Assembly (NCBI GenBank): GCA_964563925.1
Contig: CAZLZD010000060.1
Location: forward strand, 1-24,975
Reading direction: 5' to 3'
DNA length: 24,975 bases
From: JAUILA01 sp964563925
GTDB lineage: Bacteria; Bacteroidota; Bacteroidia; Cytophagales; Cyclobacteriaceae
Shown: piece by piece, positions 8,705 to 16,140 of the stretch
Layout: each line of letters opens with the position of its first letter
Position numbering within the stretch: position 1 is the first letter of the stretch
Made by a program: the position numbers and the translations under genes
The notes under the pieces: generated by a model
What the model was told of the DNA's origin: nothing
The model's input: only the letters and a program-made list of their open reading frames with translations
Databases searched by the model: none

Positions 8705-9552
8705 TACTCTTTAATTTTTCGGTAGATCTTTTCTTCATTATTCACCACCAGGAATTTCCCGGCAATATCGCACCAGATGAGGGATTCTTTGGAGCCAATG
8801 GCCAGGTAGCCATATTTGAACAGACTCTCGTGCAGCTTTTTCAGGACATCATTCTGCAGTTGCTGATTAAAATAAATCATCACATTCCGGCAGAGGACCA
8901 GGTCGAATTTGTTGAATACGTCTCCGCGTACCAGGTCATGCTGCCGGAAGGAGACATTTTCCAGCAGGGTCGGATCCAGGATCGCCTCGTTGTTCTGTAA
9001 TTTATAATAGTCGGATAATTTGCCGGTACCCTGAAAGCGAACATAATTCCGTTCGTTCAGGTCCATGTGCTTTTGAGGAAAGCGACCCATTTTGGCCCGT
9101 TTCAGGATATTGGTATCCAGGTCGGTGGCTATGATCTGTACGGAATCCTCTATTCCCATTTCGCGCAGCATGATGGACATGGAAATTACTTCTTCGCCCG
9201 AACTGCATCCGGCATGCCAGATGCGTATTTTTTTATGATTTAGAAGGATTTGAGGGAGAATGGTTTCACGCAGGGAGCGCCAGAAGGAAGGGTCCCTGAA
9301 CATTTCAGTAACGTTTACGGTAATTTCGTTCAGGAAGTATTCAAGGTATTCCGGGCTTTCAAGCTTTTGGATCAGGCGCTCCACGCCAAATTTGTTCAGC
9401 TCGAGTATACGACCCACCCGACGCTTAAAAGAAGAAAGCGCATAATTTGTAAAATCATAATTGTACCGGCTCTTGATGAGCTCGGTAATGCGTTTTATAT
9501 CCGCCAGGTCAATTTCCGTCATCATAAGCATCCCTCGTAAAAAATCGGACAT
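8704..9552 (-). CDS. cheR: CheR-type protein-glutamate methyltransferase
   Basis: A 282-residue CheR. The N-terminal helical domain (about 15-85, including FKRRVGRILE) precedes a SAM-binding Rossmann domain with HAGCSSGEE (about 113-121), the acidic strand end IATDLD (about 139-144) and LVLCRNVMIYFN (about 219-230). CheR transfers methyl groups from SAM to glutamates in receptor coiled coils. It is the first gene of the operon. The N-terminus has several Met codons (1, 8, 10, 11); the longest start is given, and ATG at 9522 (Met11) is also plausible because family homology begins after it. No perfect Bacteroidota promoter was found in the 145 bases up to the cdd terminator. Confidence 0.92.
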   Translation of the reverse strand: MSDFLRGMLMMTEIDLADIKRITELIKSRYNYDFTNYALSSFKRRVGRILELNKFGVERLIQKLESPEYLEYFLNEITVNVTEMFRDPSFWRSLRETILPQILLNHKKIRIWHAGCSSGEEVISMSIMLREMGIEDSVQIIATDLDTNILKRAKMGRFPQKHMDLNERNYVRFQGTGKLSDYYKLQNNEAILDPTLLENVSFRQHDLVRGDVFNKFDLVLCRNVMIYFNQQLQNDVLKKLHESLFKYGYLAIGSKESLIWCDIAGKFLVVNNEEKIYRKIKE

Positions 9553-9696
9553 ACGCCTTCCCTGAAATTCCGGCTGGAAAATCCCGGTATCACGTCCGTA
9601 AGAAATTCATTCTTTTTAAAAGCTTTAACAATCAGCACGGTGCAAAAAAAATTTGATCACCAAATTGGCAGTGCCGAAAGGCCTTGCCAGTTATCC

Positions 9697-9727
9697 AAAA
9701 AAATTGTCTCTTAAATAAGAAAGAGAC
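9697..9727 (-). terminator. rho-independent terminator downstream of cdd
   Basis: On the minus strand a 7-base-pair stem (9706-9712 with 9721-9727, GTCTCTT/AAGAGAC) and 8-base loop are followed by AA and seven T (the A-run at 9697-9703 on the plus strand). It lies about 90 bases after the cdd stop and separates cdd from the cheR operon. Confidence 0.6.
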
Positions 9728-9816
9728 GCAAATGACCTGCTATCGACAATAAGGCATGGTCAAATCACTATTCCAAGATACAATTTAATGGCTAAAAAGG
9801 AAGGTGGATGTAAGTA

Positions 9817-10284
9817 TCAAAGTGTTTTTGTCCTGAAACCAAAGGGGAGAAGGGCTTCAGCCTTGTGAACGCGCAACCAGGTATCGTTTTTCAGCGGCAT
9901 GATCAGACCGAATGATTCATTTTGCCGGTGAACGAACTCCAGCATGACCTGGCGACACCCTCCGCAGGGGGTAATTCCGGGAAACGGCACACCGGCCGGG
10001 GGCCGTGCCGTGATGGCCATCCTGAGGATCTTTATGCCGGGCATGGAGGCGCCGGCCCTGTAGAGGGCAACACGCTCCGCACAAAGTCCGGCCGGGTAGG
10101 CCGCGTTTTCCTGGTTCACCCCGGTCAGGATGGATCCGTCCTGCAGGAGAATGGCTGCTGCCACCCGGAATTCAGAGTAGGGTGCATAGGCATCGTCCAG
10201 GGCCTCTTCCGCGGCAGACAGCAAGGTGCTCTCCTCATCGGTGAGGCTGGTGCGGTGATGCAGGATGGCAAAGTCGTCGTTCAT
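9817..10284 (-). CDS. cdd: cytidine deaminase
   Basis: A 155-residue protein that converts cytidine or deoxycytidine to uridine or deoxyuridine in pyrimidine salvage. The zinc ligands are those of the short tetrameric form: C68 in LCAERVALY with catalytic E70, and C107 and C110 in PCGGCRQ. Upstream, APYSEFRVAAA and NQENAAYPAGL are the conserved substrate-binding segments. The length is slightly above the usual 130-140 because of a C-terminal extension. ATG at 10284 is the only start before the conserved region. It is transcribed alone, with a terminator downstream at 9697-9727; the class C hydrolase lies 189 bases upstream on the same strand. Confidence 0.93.
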   Translation of the reverse strand: MNDDFAILHHRTSLTDEESTLLSAAEEALDDAYAPYSEFRVAAAILLQDGSILTGVNQENAAYPAGLCAERVALYRAGASMPGIKILRMAITARPPAGVPFPGITPCGGCRQVMLEFVHRQNESFGLIMPLKNDTWLRVHKAEALLPFGFRTKTL

Positions 10285-10305
10285 AGGGGGAAATTAGGTA
10301 AAAAA

Positions 10306-10341
10306 TAAGACTAAGACTAAGACTAGGACTAAGACTAGGAG
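10306..10341. repeat. hexanucleotide microsatellite (TARGAC)n
   Basis: Six consecutive hexamers lie about 22 bases upstream of the cdd start: TAAGAC three times, TAGGAC, TAAGAC, TAGGAG. Such an array can change copy number by slippage and could alter cdd promoter spacing, but no promoter was recognised here. Confidence 0.85.
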
Positions 10342-10473
10342 AGATCGAGTGAACCTGCCGCATTTGATTGGACACTGAGTTAAGCTTAATTGATAATGTA
10401 TCTGCTGAGCTTGTTTGTCGTTGGAGCCGGGAACTGTATCGCAGGTGATGACGGCAGGGAGACCGGGACCGGG

Positions 10474-11586
10474 CTACATACCTGCCCGGATCAAGGCCAG
10501 GAAGTCCCGGAAGAACAACCGCACCTTTGCCTGGTCGGTGGTATTGACCTGCATCGCATAGGCTGTACCGGTATCCGGATCGTAGATCCCGAGGGTGTAG
10601 TACCCGGGGAAGAACCCGGCATGGCCGTACACTTCTCCCAGCTGTGGAAGCTCGAGCACCATGAATCCCATTCCATACCTGCCACCGACTTCCCGGGCCT
10701 CCACGGTCTGATAAAAGGTGTCGCTCATGTCCTCCATATTAAAGGCCTTGCCGGTGAATAAATACGAAAGCCAGCGGGCGTAGTCCGAGGTGCGGAAGGC
10801 AAGTCCGCCTCCCGTCCATTCAAACTGAAGGTTATACCGCGACAGACCATTCTCCAGAACCGGGTCTGTAAACCCCAGCGGATCATTCTCCCCCACGTAC
10901 CCCTGCGCGAGATCGGCAATCCGGCGCGTATCGGTCGGGAGAATAGCCGTGAGAACAAGGGGTTGAAGAATTCTCCCGGACAGGACCTCGTAGAAGGGCT
11001 TTCCCGTGACCTGTTCGATAATCATCCCAAGCAGGATATAATTGGTGTCTGAATAGGCAAATCCCTCTCCGGGTGCAAACCGGGCAGAATCATCCAGGAT
11101 ATAGGCCACCAATTCGTGCGGCTCCCAGACCCGGTCAGGACGGGTACGTACCTGCTCTGCGAATTCCGGTTTAAATACATACCGGGCAAGTCCCGACTGG
11201 TGCTGCATCAGGTGCCTGACCGTAAGCTCACGGCCGTTCGGCAACCGGTCAAACCAGGTTTCATTCCCCAGGAACTCTGATATACGGTCGTCCGGGGTCA
11301 ACTTTCCTTCCTGCATAAGTTGCATCAGTACCGCCGACACGAATGTTTTGCCCGTGCTTCCACTCAGCATGCGGTGACCCGGATTCATGGGGATTTGCTG
11401 CTCAACATCCGCAAAACCGGCAGTGTAGTTAATGGCCTGCCCCGTGGAATCTTCATAAATACTGAAATACAGACCGGGATAATGGCCTGCCGTAATCAGG
11501 GAATCAGCCACTTGCCGGACAGGGTCCTGTGCCTGCAGCAGTGAGGTTGAAACCGATAAGAGAAGGATGATCAGGTGGTATCGCAT
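10474..11586 (-). CDS. secreted class C beta-lactamase-like serine hydrolase
   Basis: A 370-residue protein with a signal peptide (MRYHLIILLLSVSTSLLQAQ, cleavage near residue 18-20). The serine beta-lactamase/penicillin-binding fold is shown by S77-T-G-K80 (SxxK), the second motif Y178-S-D in FAYSDTNYILLGMI (Asp in place of Asn, as in many non-lactamase members) and the third motif HAGFFPGY near the C-terminus. LTVRHLMQHQSGL is also typical of the family. Such proteins are usually peptidases, esterases or D-amino-acid hydrolases rather than antibiotic resistance enzymes; the substrate cannot be read. It is divergent from the secreted protein gene at 11851, with palindromic sites between them. 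Confidence 0.88.
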   Translation of the reverse strand: MRYHLIILLLSVSTSLLQAQDPVRQVADSLITAGHYPGLYFSIYEDSTGQAINYTAGFADVEQQIPMNPGHRMLSGSTGKTFVSAVLMQLMQEGKLTPDDRISEFLGNETWFDRLPNGRELTVRHLMQHQSGLARYVFKPEFAEQVRTRPDRVWEPHELVAYILDDSARFAPGEGFAYSDTNYILLGMIIEQVTGKPFYEVLSGRILQPLVLTAILPTDTRRIADLAQGYVGENDPLGFTDPVLENGLSRYNLQFEWTGGGLAFRTSDYARWLSYLFTGKAFNMEDMSDTFYQTVEAREVGGRYGMGFMVLELPQLGEVYGHAGFFPGYYTLGIYDPDTGTAYAMQVNTTDQAKVRLFFRDFLALIRAGM

Positions 11587-11690
11587 TGTCAGTGGTTTAG
11601 CTCATATATGTCGGGGTATGAAATAGTGCCATCCCAGGCTTTCCTTTCTTCCTTAACGAACAGTCAGTCCGGCCGGATGCAGCCAGGCAG

Positions 11691-11748
11691 ACGAAAATTC
11701 GTGAAGGTGGTTGACGAAATTTCGTGAAAATACGTCGTTTCGTTTCAC
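11691..11748. promoter_or_regulatory. tandem palindromes, candidate operator between divergent genes
   Basis: ACGAAATTTCGT at 11714-11725 is a perfect 12-base palindrome. ACGAAAATTCGT at 11691-11702 is a near-perfect copy centred 23 bases upstream, and a half-site TTTCGT occurs at 11738-11743. GTGAAA (11724-11729) and TTTCAC (11743-11748) form a further inverted pair. The sites lie in the 264-base spacer between the minus-strand hydrolase and the plus-strand secreted protein. Repeated dyads about two helical turns apart suggest a dimeric DNA-binding regulator; no regulator gene is adjacent. Confidence 0.5.
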
Positions 11749-11776
11749 TTCATAACTATAAATAAGTCATAAAGTA

Positions 11777-11802
11777 TTGATAATCAACAATATATAATTC
11801 TG
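11777..11802 (+). promoter_or_regulatory. weak Bacteroidota-like promoter candidate
   Basis: TTG at 11777-11779 and TAATTCTG at 11795-11802 (one mismatch to TAnnTTTG) are separated by 15 bases, shorter than the usual 17-23. The ATG of the secreted protein follows 48 bases later. The region is A/T-rich, so chance is a real alternative. Confidence 0.25.
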
Positions 11803-11850
11803 GCACAGGCTGTGTAAACCCCGGAATAAACAAATTTACATTTCAACAAC

Positions 11851-12414
11851 ATGAAAACAATAATTAGCATACTGGCATTGGTCGCAATTTCGGTAATGAA
11901 TTCCGACCCGGAGCCCGCGGGCTCAAAAACGAAAGCCATTGTATCTGAGTCTTTTGCCAGTCCGGCAGTCTTTGAGTTTGGATACAATTATTACCTCGAT
12001 GCCGATATGGACGGTCAGGCTGATTTTCTATTTACCACGGTATTTGAAGATGAGCATGGGGTGATCCATTCCCGGTATGTGGTGAATGGCCTTGGCGAGA
12101 ACAAGGTTTTGTCGGTGGATGACGTTGCAGCGATTGCTGACGAGGGAAGTCCGCTGGAAAGGTTCGGGAATATTTCCTGGCAGGCAGCTCCTGTCATTAT
12201 CCTGGATCAGGCGGCAGAGCCTTCAGGAAACAGGTGGGCAGGACTGTGGTCGGGAGATCGCGACCAGTACATTGGTATAATGGTGGTGAAGGATGGCCGG
12301 TCTTACAAAGGCTGGGTGAAAGTCTTCATTGATCAGAATGCAGGACGGGCACGGTTGGCAAGCTATGCTGTGAACAGGGTTGCCGGCGGTGATATTGCAG
12401 CCGGGGAATTGTAG
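11851..12414 (+). CDS. small secreted protein with DxDxDGxxD motif, paralogue 1
   Basis: A 187-residue protein with an N-terminal hydrophobic signal-like segment (1-16). It has no lipobox cysteine and no clear AxA cleavage site. A calcium-loop-like motif, D50-A-D-M-D-G-Q-A-D58, is followed by FLFTTVF. The middle has SVDDVAAIADEG and RFGNISW, and the C-terminal part has GLWSGDRDQYIGI and GWVKVFIDQ. The order DxDxDG, then 'YIGI', then 'GWVKV' resembles small secreted beta-sandwich proteins found in many environmental bacteria. The function is unknown. It is the most divergent of three copies in the window (others at 12640 and 19711) and does not share their leader. The start ATG follows TTTCAACAAC; no Shine-Dalgarno is visible. 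Confidence 0.8.
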   Translation: MKTIISILALVAISVMNSDPEPAGSKTKAIVSESFASPAVFEFGYNYYLDADMDGQADFLFTTVFEDEHGVIHSRYVVNGLGENKVLSVDDVAAIADEGSPLERFGNISWQAAPVIILDQAAEPSGNRWAGLWSGDRDQYIGIMVVKDGRSYKGWVKVFIDQNAGRARLASYAVNRVAGGDIAAGEL

Positions 12415-12486
12415 GGAGCTGTTAACGGGAAGGAAAGACAACGAGACGGCGGCAGAGGTGTCCGGACAGATTACGGGGAAGTAATG

Positions 12487-12639
12487 CAAGGTAGTAATAA
12501 AAATCAAGTGATGCCTGAATTTCAACACGCAATTCGTCCGCTTACCAGATTCGCCGTACGCTCATCACGTTCTTTTAACCGTTGCCGGGTAAGGGCGTTC
12601 AATCGAGTAGGTCAAACAACAAAATAAAGCAACAACAAC
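12487..12639 (+). promoter_or_regulatory. conserved 5' leader of paralogue 2
   Basis: Blocks in this noncoding stretch recur in the same order at 19556-19710 upstream of paralogue 3: AAGGTAGT near the start, GCAATTCNNCCGCTTA (12529-12544), GCGTTCA (12595-12601), AGTAGGTCAA and the terminal AATAAAGCAACAACAAC next to the ATG. It probably contains the promoter and untranslated leader, duplicated with the gene. No standard TAnnTTTG element was found in it. Confidence 0.6.
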
Positions 12640-13206
12640 ATGAAAACGTTATTATCAATTGTAGTATTAGTCGCGATTTCCCTGGGAAATACCGACAACA
12701 ACGAACCAAAGGGTTCGGTTAGCAAAGTCATTAATTCTGAAACATTCGCCGCTCCGGTGGCCTTCGGGTTTGGTCAAAATTACCACCTGGATGCCGACAA
12801 GGATGGCCAGGCCGATTTCCTCTTCACCACGGTGTATGAGAACGAAAACGGAATGATCCACACCAAGTATATGGTAAGCGCGATGGGGGATAATGAAATT
12901 CTTACTGTCGACAACGATGCGGCCATCGCCGATGCCGGTACCTCACTGGATGGTTTCGGAAATATCACCTGGAACAATGCTCCGGCATCGATCCTCGAGC
13001 AAGTGGATGATTCAAGCAAATCTGAATGGAAAGGCCTTTGGTCAGGCGATCGCGATCAGTATGTAGGGATCAAAGTAGTGAAAGAAGGAAAATCATATAC
13101 CGGCTGGGTGAAGGTCTTCATCGACCAGAGCAGCGAGCAGGCCCAGGTACAGGGATACGCCCTGAACACGGTGGCTGACCATGCGATCAGTGCCGGAGAA
13201 ATATAA
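12640..13206 (+). CDS. small secreted protein with DxDxDGxxD motif, paralogue 2
   Basis: A 188-residue protein with a signal-like N-terminus (MKTLLSIVVLVAISLGN), calcium-loop-like D51-A-D-K-D-G-Q-A-D59, then FLFTTVYENE, VDNDAAIADAG, GFGNITW, GLWSGDRDQYVGIKVV and GWVKVFIDQSS. It aligns end to end with paralogues 1 and 3 and is closer to 3. All three end in a short segment with AGE plus one or two residues, so the C-terminus is conserved. A strong terminator follows at 13275. The function is unknown; an exported, possibly calcium-stabilised beta-sandwich is the best description. Confidence 0.82.
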   Translation: MKTLLSIVVLVAISLGNTDNNEPKGSVSKVINSETFAAPVAFGFGQNYHLDADKDGQADFLFTTVYENENGMIHTKYMVSAMGDNEILTVDNDAAIADAGTSLDGFGNITWNNAPASILEQVDDSSKSEWKGLWSGDRDQYVGIKVVKEGKSYTGWVKVFIDQSSEQAQVQGYALNTVADHAISAGEI

Positions 13207-13274
13207 TTCAAACTTCCGAAACCGGAAGGTATTCATAAAAGCTCATAGTTTAGGTTCACGTTTAGTTAAGGTTG

Positions 13275-13312
13275 CCCTGTAGCAGAACTACCGTTCGCTA
13301 CAGGGTTTTTTT
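13275..13312 (+). terminator. rho-independent terminator of paralogue 2
   Basis: A perfect 9-base-pair stem, CCCTGTAGC (13275-13283) with GCTACAGGG (13297-13305), is followed directly by TTTTTTT (13306-13312). It lies 68 bases after the stop. Confidence 0.93.
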
Positions 13313-13416
13313 ATGGGCAGCCTCCGGTTTTTGAACACCCGGCAAGTTTGAAAATTCCGATCGGGCTTCATAAGCCTGAGGTACAGAAATCCCACTGATT
13401 CCAAGGGAAAGAAATT

Positions 13417-13446
13417 TTGCGGACGTCGGAATCTTCCTTTACTTTG
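13417..13446 (+). promoter_or_regulatory. Bacteroidota-type promoter of the saccharopine dehydrogenase gene
   Basis: TTG (13417-13419), a 19-base spacer and TTACTTTG (13439-13446, one mismatch to TAnnTTTG). Transcription would start near 13452, just before the ATG at 13468. This makes the upstream in-frame ATG at 13417 an unlikely start. Confidence 0.6.
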
Positions 13447-13467
13447 GTCCCAAGCAAACCAACCAAC

Positions 13468-14799
13468 ATGACCAACATACTTATCCTGGGTGCAGGCCGG
13501 TCGGCCACCTCCCTGATCACCTATCTTCTTGAAGAATGCAGCAGGAATGACTGGCGACTCAGAGTCGGGGATTTTGATCCGACACTGGCGGAGTTGAAGA
13601 CACGCAACTATTCATGTGCGGAAGCCTTTGCCTTTGATATCCAGAAGTCTGCGCAGCGGGAGGAGGAGATCGGAAAGGCGAACCTGGTGATTTCCATGTT
13701 GCCGGCAAAATTCCATCCGCTGGTAGCCCGCGAATGTCTGAAATACGGTGTGTCGATGATGACAGCATCCTACGTGTCGGATGAGATGCGGACATTTGAC
13801 GAGGAAGCCAGGCGAAAAGGAATCCTGTTCCTGAATGAATGCGGACTCGATCCGGGAATCGATCATATGTCGGCCATGAAGGTGATTGACCAGATCCGGG
13901 ACGAGGGGCACGAACTCAGGGCCTTCGAAAGTTTTACCGGCGGACTGCTGGCTGATAATCCGGAAGACGACAATCCCTGGCAATACAAATTTACCTGGAA
14001 CCCAAGAAATGTCGTCCTGGCGGGTCAGGGTATTGTGAAATTTATCCAGGAGGGTACCTATAAGTACATTCCTTACCACAAGCTGTTTCGCCGGACGGAG
14101 ATGATCCACATACCCGGCCACGGTTATTTTGAAGGCTATGCCAACCGGGATTCGCTGAAATATCTTGATGTCTACGGGCTGCGCGGGATCGATACCATAT
14201 ACCGGGGGACATTGAGACGCCCGGGATTTTGCCGGACCTGGGATATTTTTGTACAGCTTGGTGCGACTGACGATACCTATGAAATGGAGAATGTCGATAA
14301 GATGACGCACCGTGATTTTATTAATTCATTCCTTTCGTATAATCCGACCGATACCGTCGAGCTGAAACTGGCGCATTACCTGAACCTGGAGCGTGACGGG
14401 GCAGAAATGCATTGTCTCCGGTGGGCGGGCATGTTTGAGCGGGAACCGGTCGGACTCGACCACGGGACTCCTGCGGAAATCCTGGAGCACATTCTCAAAA
14501 AGAAATGGAGCCTTACCCCGACTGACCGGGATATGATTGTCATGTGGCACAAGTTTGAATTTATGGACAACGGCAGGAAACGGGAAGTCCACAGCACGAT
14601 GGTCGCGATCGGGGATGACTCGGAGAATACGGCAATGGCAAAAACGGTCGGATTACCGCTTGCCATCGCGGCCAAACAATACCTGCAGGGCAACATGCAA
14701 ATCAGTGGGGTGCATGTACCCATCAAACGGGAAATTTACACACCCATTCTGAGCGAATTACAGTCGCTGGGGATTGAGCTTACCGAAAAGGAAGTATAA
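13468..14799 (+). CDS. saccharopine dehydrogenase-family protein
   Basis: A 443-residue NAD(P)-dependent oxidoreductase. The N-terminal Rossmann fold is shown by ILILGAGRSATSL (about 4-16) and the strand LRVGDFDP. The conserved middle NECGLDPGIDHMSAMKVID and the following FTGGLLADNPEDDNPW are typical of saccharopine reductase/dehydrogenase (lysine metabolism through saccharopine), as is the long C-terminal domain. Lysine-pathway function is likely from the family, but other members act on related amino-acid conjugates. The frame is open 17 codons upstream to an ATG at 13417. The later ATG is chosen because the Rossmann strand begins there, AACCAACCAAC precedes it, and a promoter overlaps the longer version. 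The next gene begins at the base after its stop. Confidence 0.85.
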   Translation: MTNILILGAGRSATSLITYLLEECSRNDWRLRVGDFDPTLAELKTRNYSCAEAFAFDIQKSAQREEEIGKANLVISMLPAKFHPLVARECLKYGVSMMTASYVSDEMRTFDEEARRKGILFLNECGLDPGIDHMSAMKVIDQIRDEGHELRAFESFTGGLLADNPEDDNPWQYKFTWNPRNVVLAGQGIVKFIQEGTYKYIPYHKLFRRTEMIHIPGHGYFEGYANRDSLKYLDVYGLRGIDTIYRGTLRRPGFCRTWDIFVQLGATDDTYEMENVDKMTHRDFINSFLSYNPTDTVELKLAHYLNLERDGAEMHCLRWAGMFEREPVGLDHGTPAEILEHILKKKWSLTPTDRDMIVMWHKFEFMDNGRKREVHSTMVAIGDDSENTAMAKTVGLPLAIAAKQYLQGNMQISGVHVPIKREIYTPILSELQSLGIELTEKEV

Positions 14800-15276
14800 A
14801 TGGATGTGGCCTTGTTTATTTTATCGGGTTTGTTCCTGTTTCTCGGACTCATGGGATGCCTGTTACCGGTTCTGCCCGGGCCTCCTTTAAGCTACATCGG
14901 CCTGCTCATCCTGCAACTGACCGATCCAGTTCCGTTCAGTACCCGGTTTATGGTAATCATGGCAGGCGTAACGATCCTGGTTGCTGCCCTGGATTACCTC
15001 ATTCCGGTGTGGGGAACCAAACGATTTGGAGGCAGCCGGTACGGGGTACTGGGTACATTCCTGGGGTTGGTGGCCGGGCTGATTTTTTTTCCGCCCTTTG
15101 GAATTATTATTGGGCCGATTATCGGGGCACTCCTTGGCGAATACCTGTACGGAAGAAATCACCGGGAAGCCAGCCGTGCTGCGTTTGGCTCCTTTGTCGG
15201 TTTCCTGCTCACCACGTTTCTGAAACTCGGGGCTTCCGCCGTGATGATTTTCTATTACTTCAGGGTGGTTTTTTAG
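14800..15276 (+). CDS. DUF456 family membrane protein
   Basis: A 158-residue integral membrane protein of DUF456 type. It has about five hydrophobic segments, the N-terminal GCLLPVLPGPPLSYIGLL typical of the family, and a glycine-rich repeat in the second half (GTFLGLVAGLIFFPPFGIII, then GPIIGALLGEYLYGR). The function of the family is unknown. ATG follows the TAA of the saccharopine dehydrogenase gene with no spacer (TAAATG), so the two are translationally coupled. Its stop overlaps the stop of the convergent beta-barrel gene (15273-15276). Confidence 0.9.
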   Translation: MDVALFILSGLFLFLGLMGCLLPVLPGPPLSYIGLLILQLTDPVPFSTRFMVIMAGVTILVAALDYLIPVWGTKRFGGSRYGVLGTFLGLVAGLIFFPPFGIIIGPIIGALLGEYLYGRNHREASRAAFGSFVGFLLTTFLKLGASAVMIFYYFRVVF

Positions 15277-16019
15277 AAGCCGGTAAAGGAAATACCGAAC
15301 ATCACATTCTTCACATCGTCGGTGCCGAGCGGTCCATCACCTGATTTAAATTTTTCAGACAGTTCCCAATAGGCAAAAAGCGTGAGCCCGCCATAGCCAA
15401 TCCGGCCGGTAATTCCGTAACGGAAATCATTCATCCCAAAGGGCTTTTTGTTTTTGACGATTGCGTTATCGCCACCCTCCTCGTATTTGATTTTGGTATG
15501 TGAAGAATACCGGTAGCCGAATTTGCCCCCGACTCCGATATTGAAACTCCGCTTTGGATCCTGGCGGTTAAGGTAGTAGCGCAATTCAATAGGGATATCT
15601 ACATAATTGGCTTTCAGCAGGGATTTATCAGGGCTCAGGTCCTCGATATTGTCGAAGGAGACTTCGCCGTCAGAATCCTGAACAATGGTATAGTCATTGT
15701 CAAATTTGTAGCGCTCCAGTCCCAGTCCGACACCTGGCATAAAAAACAATCCGGTTTGTCCGACTTCAACCTGCCAGAAATAAATAAGATTTATCGTGCG
15801 TGAGCCAAAGGTATTCATTTCCATCAGTTCGGGCGTATCCATCAGGGAATTCCATCCCAGTTCGATCAGAAATGTGCCCGGTACGTCGGGGCGTGCCGCC
15901 CGATCCCGTATTTTCATAGGTGCAAGTTTCTTGGTTACCGGTGGAATTGGGTCCGGACCAGTGGCAAATGCGGTGACAGGAATGATCGCAGACAGCAGAA
16001 AAATAAAAATGTGTTTCAT
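15273..16019 (-). CDS. outer-membrane beta-barrel protein, function unknown
   Basis: A 248-residue protein with a signal peptide (MKHIFIFLLSAIIPVTAFA, cleavage near 19). Alternating hydrophobic/polar strands follow, rich in glycine and aromatic residues (GLFFMPGVGLGLERYKF, YVDIPIELRYYLNR, FNIGVGGKFGYRY, GITGRIGYGGLTLFAYWEL), ending in a terminal strand VMFGISFTGF with C-terminal Phe. This is the pattern of PorT-like/outer-membrane beta-barrel proteins of Bacteroidota. YVDIPIELRYY is a common element of that group. The role is unknown. A perfect -7 element lies upstream at 16063-16070. It is convergent with the DUF456 gene. Confidence 0.8.
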   Translation of the reverse strand: MKHIFIFLLSAIIPVTAFATGPDPIPPVTKKLAPMKIRDRAARPDVPGTFLIELGWNSLMDTPELMEMNTFGSRTINLIYFWQVEVGQTGLFFMPGVGLGLERYKFDNDYTIVQDSDGEVSFDNIEDLSPDKSLLKANYVDIPIELRYYLNRQDPKRSFNIGVGGKFGYRYSSHTKIKYEEGGDNAIVKNKKPFGMNDFRYGITGRIGYGGLTLFAYWELSEKFKSGDGPLGTDDVKNVMFGISFTGF

Positions 16020-16062
16020 AGTTATTGTAACTGTGATTTTATGAGGATTGTTGTTGGACGGG

Positions 16063-16070
16063 CAAAGATA
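16063..16070 (-). promoter_or_regulatory. -7 element of the beta-barrel gene promoter
   Basis: Reading the minus strand, TATCTTTG matches TAnnTTTG perfectly, 43 bases before the ATG. The -33 region is A/T-rich but lacks TTG. Confidence 0.55.
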
Positions 16071-16112
16071 ACTTTTTTTAAAAAAGTATTCGTTCTAAGC
16101 GATGTTTTTACT

Positions 16113-16120
16113 TAAATTTG
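16113..16120 (+). promoter_or_regulatory. -7 element of the tRNA-Arg promoter
   Basis: TAAATTTG matches TAnnTTTG perfectly, 20 bases before the tRNA. TTC triplets at 16089-16091 and 16093-16095 are candidates for a degenerate -33 element. It is back to back with the beta-barrel promoter. Confidence 0.6.
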
Positions 16121-16140
16121 CAGCCTCCATACAGGGAGAT

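Noticed and set aside
8102..9552. A complete chemotaxis operon
   Set aside because: Only CheR and a receiver-less CheB are present; CheA, CheW, CheY and MCP genes are absent from the window.
10306..10341. CRISPR-like array
   Set aside because: The repeats are six bases long with no spacers; it is a microsatellite.
10474..11586. Antibiotic-resistance beta-lactamase (AmpC)
   Set aside because: The motifs show the fold only; YSD in place of YAN/YSN and the family context point to a general serine hydrolase.
11851..13206. Dockerin/cellulosome interpretation of the DxDxDGxxD motif
   Set aside because: Each protein has only one such loop, not the paired loops of dockerins, and no cohesin is present.
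13612..14310. 232-codon minus-strand frame opposite the saccharopine dehydrogenase gene
   Set aside because: The plus-strand gene has clear Rossmann and family motifs; the antisense frame has none.
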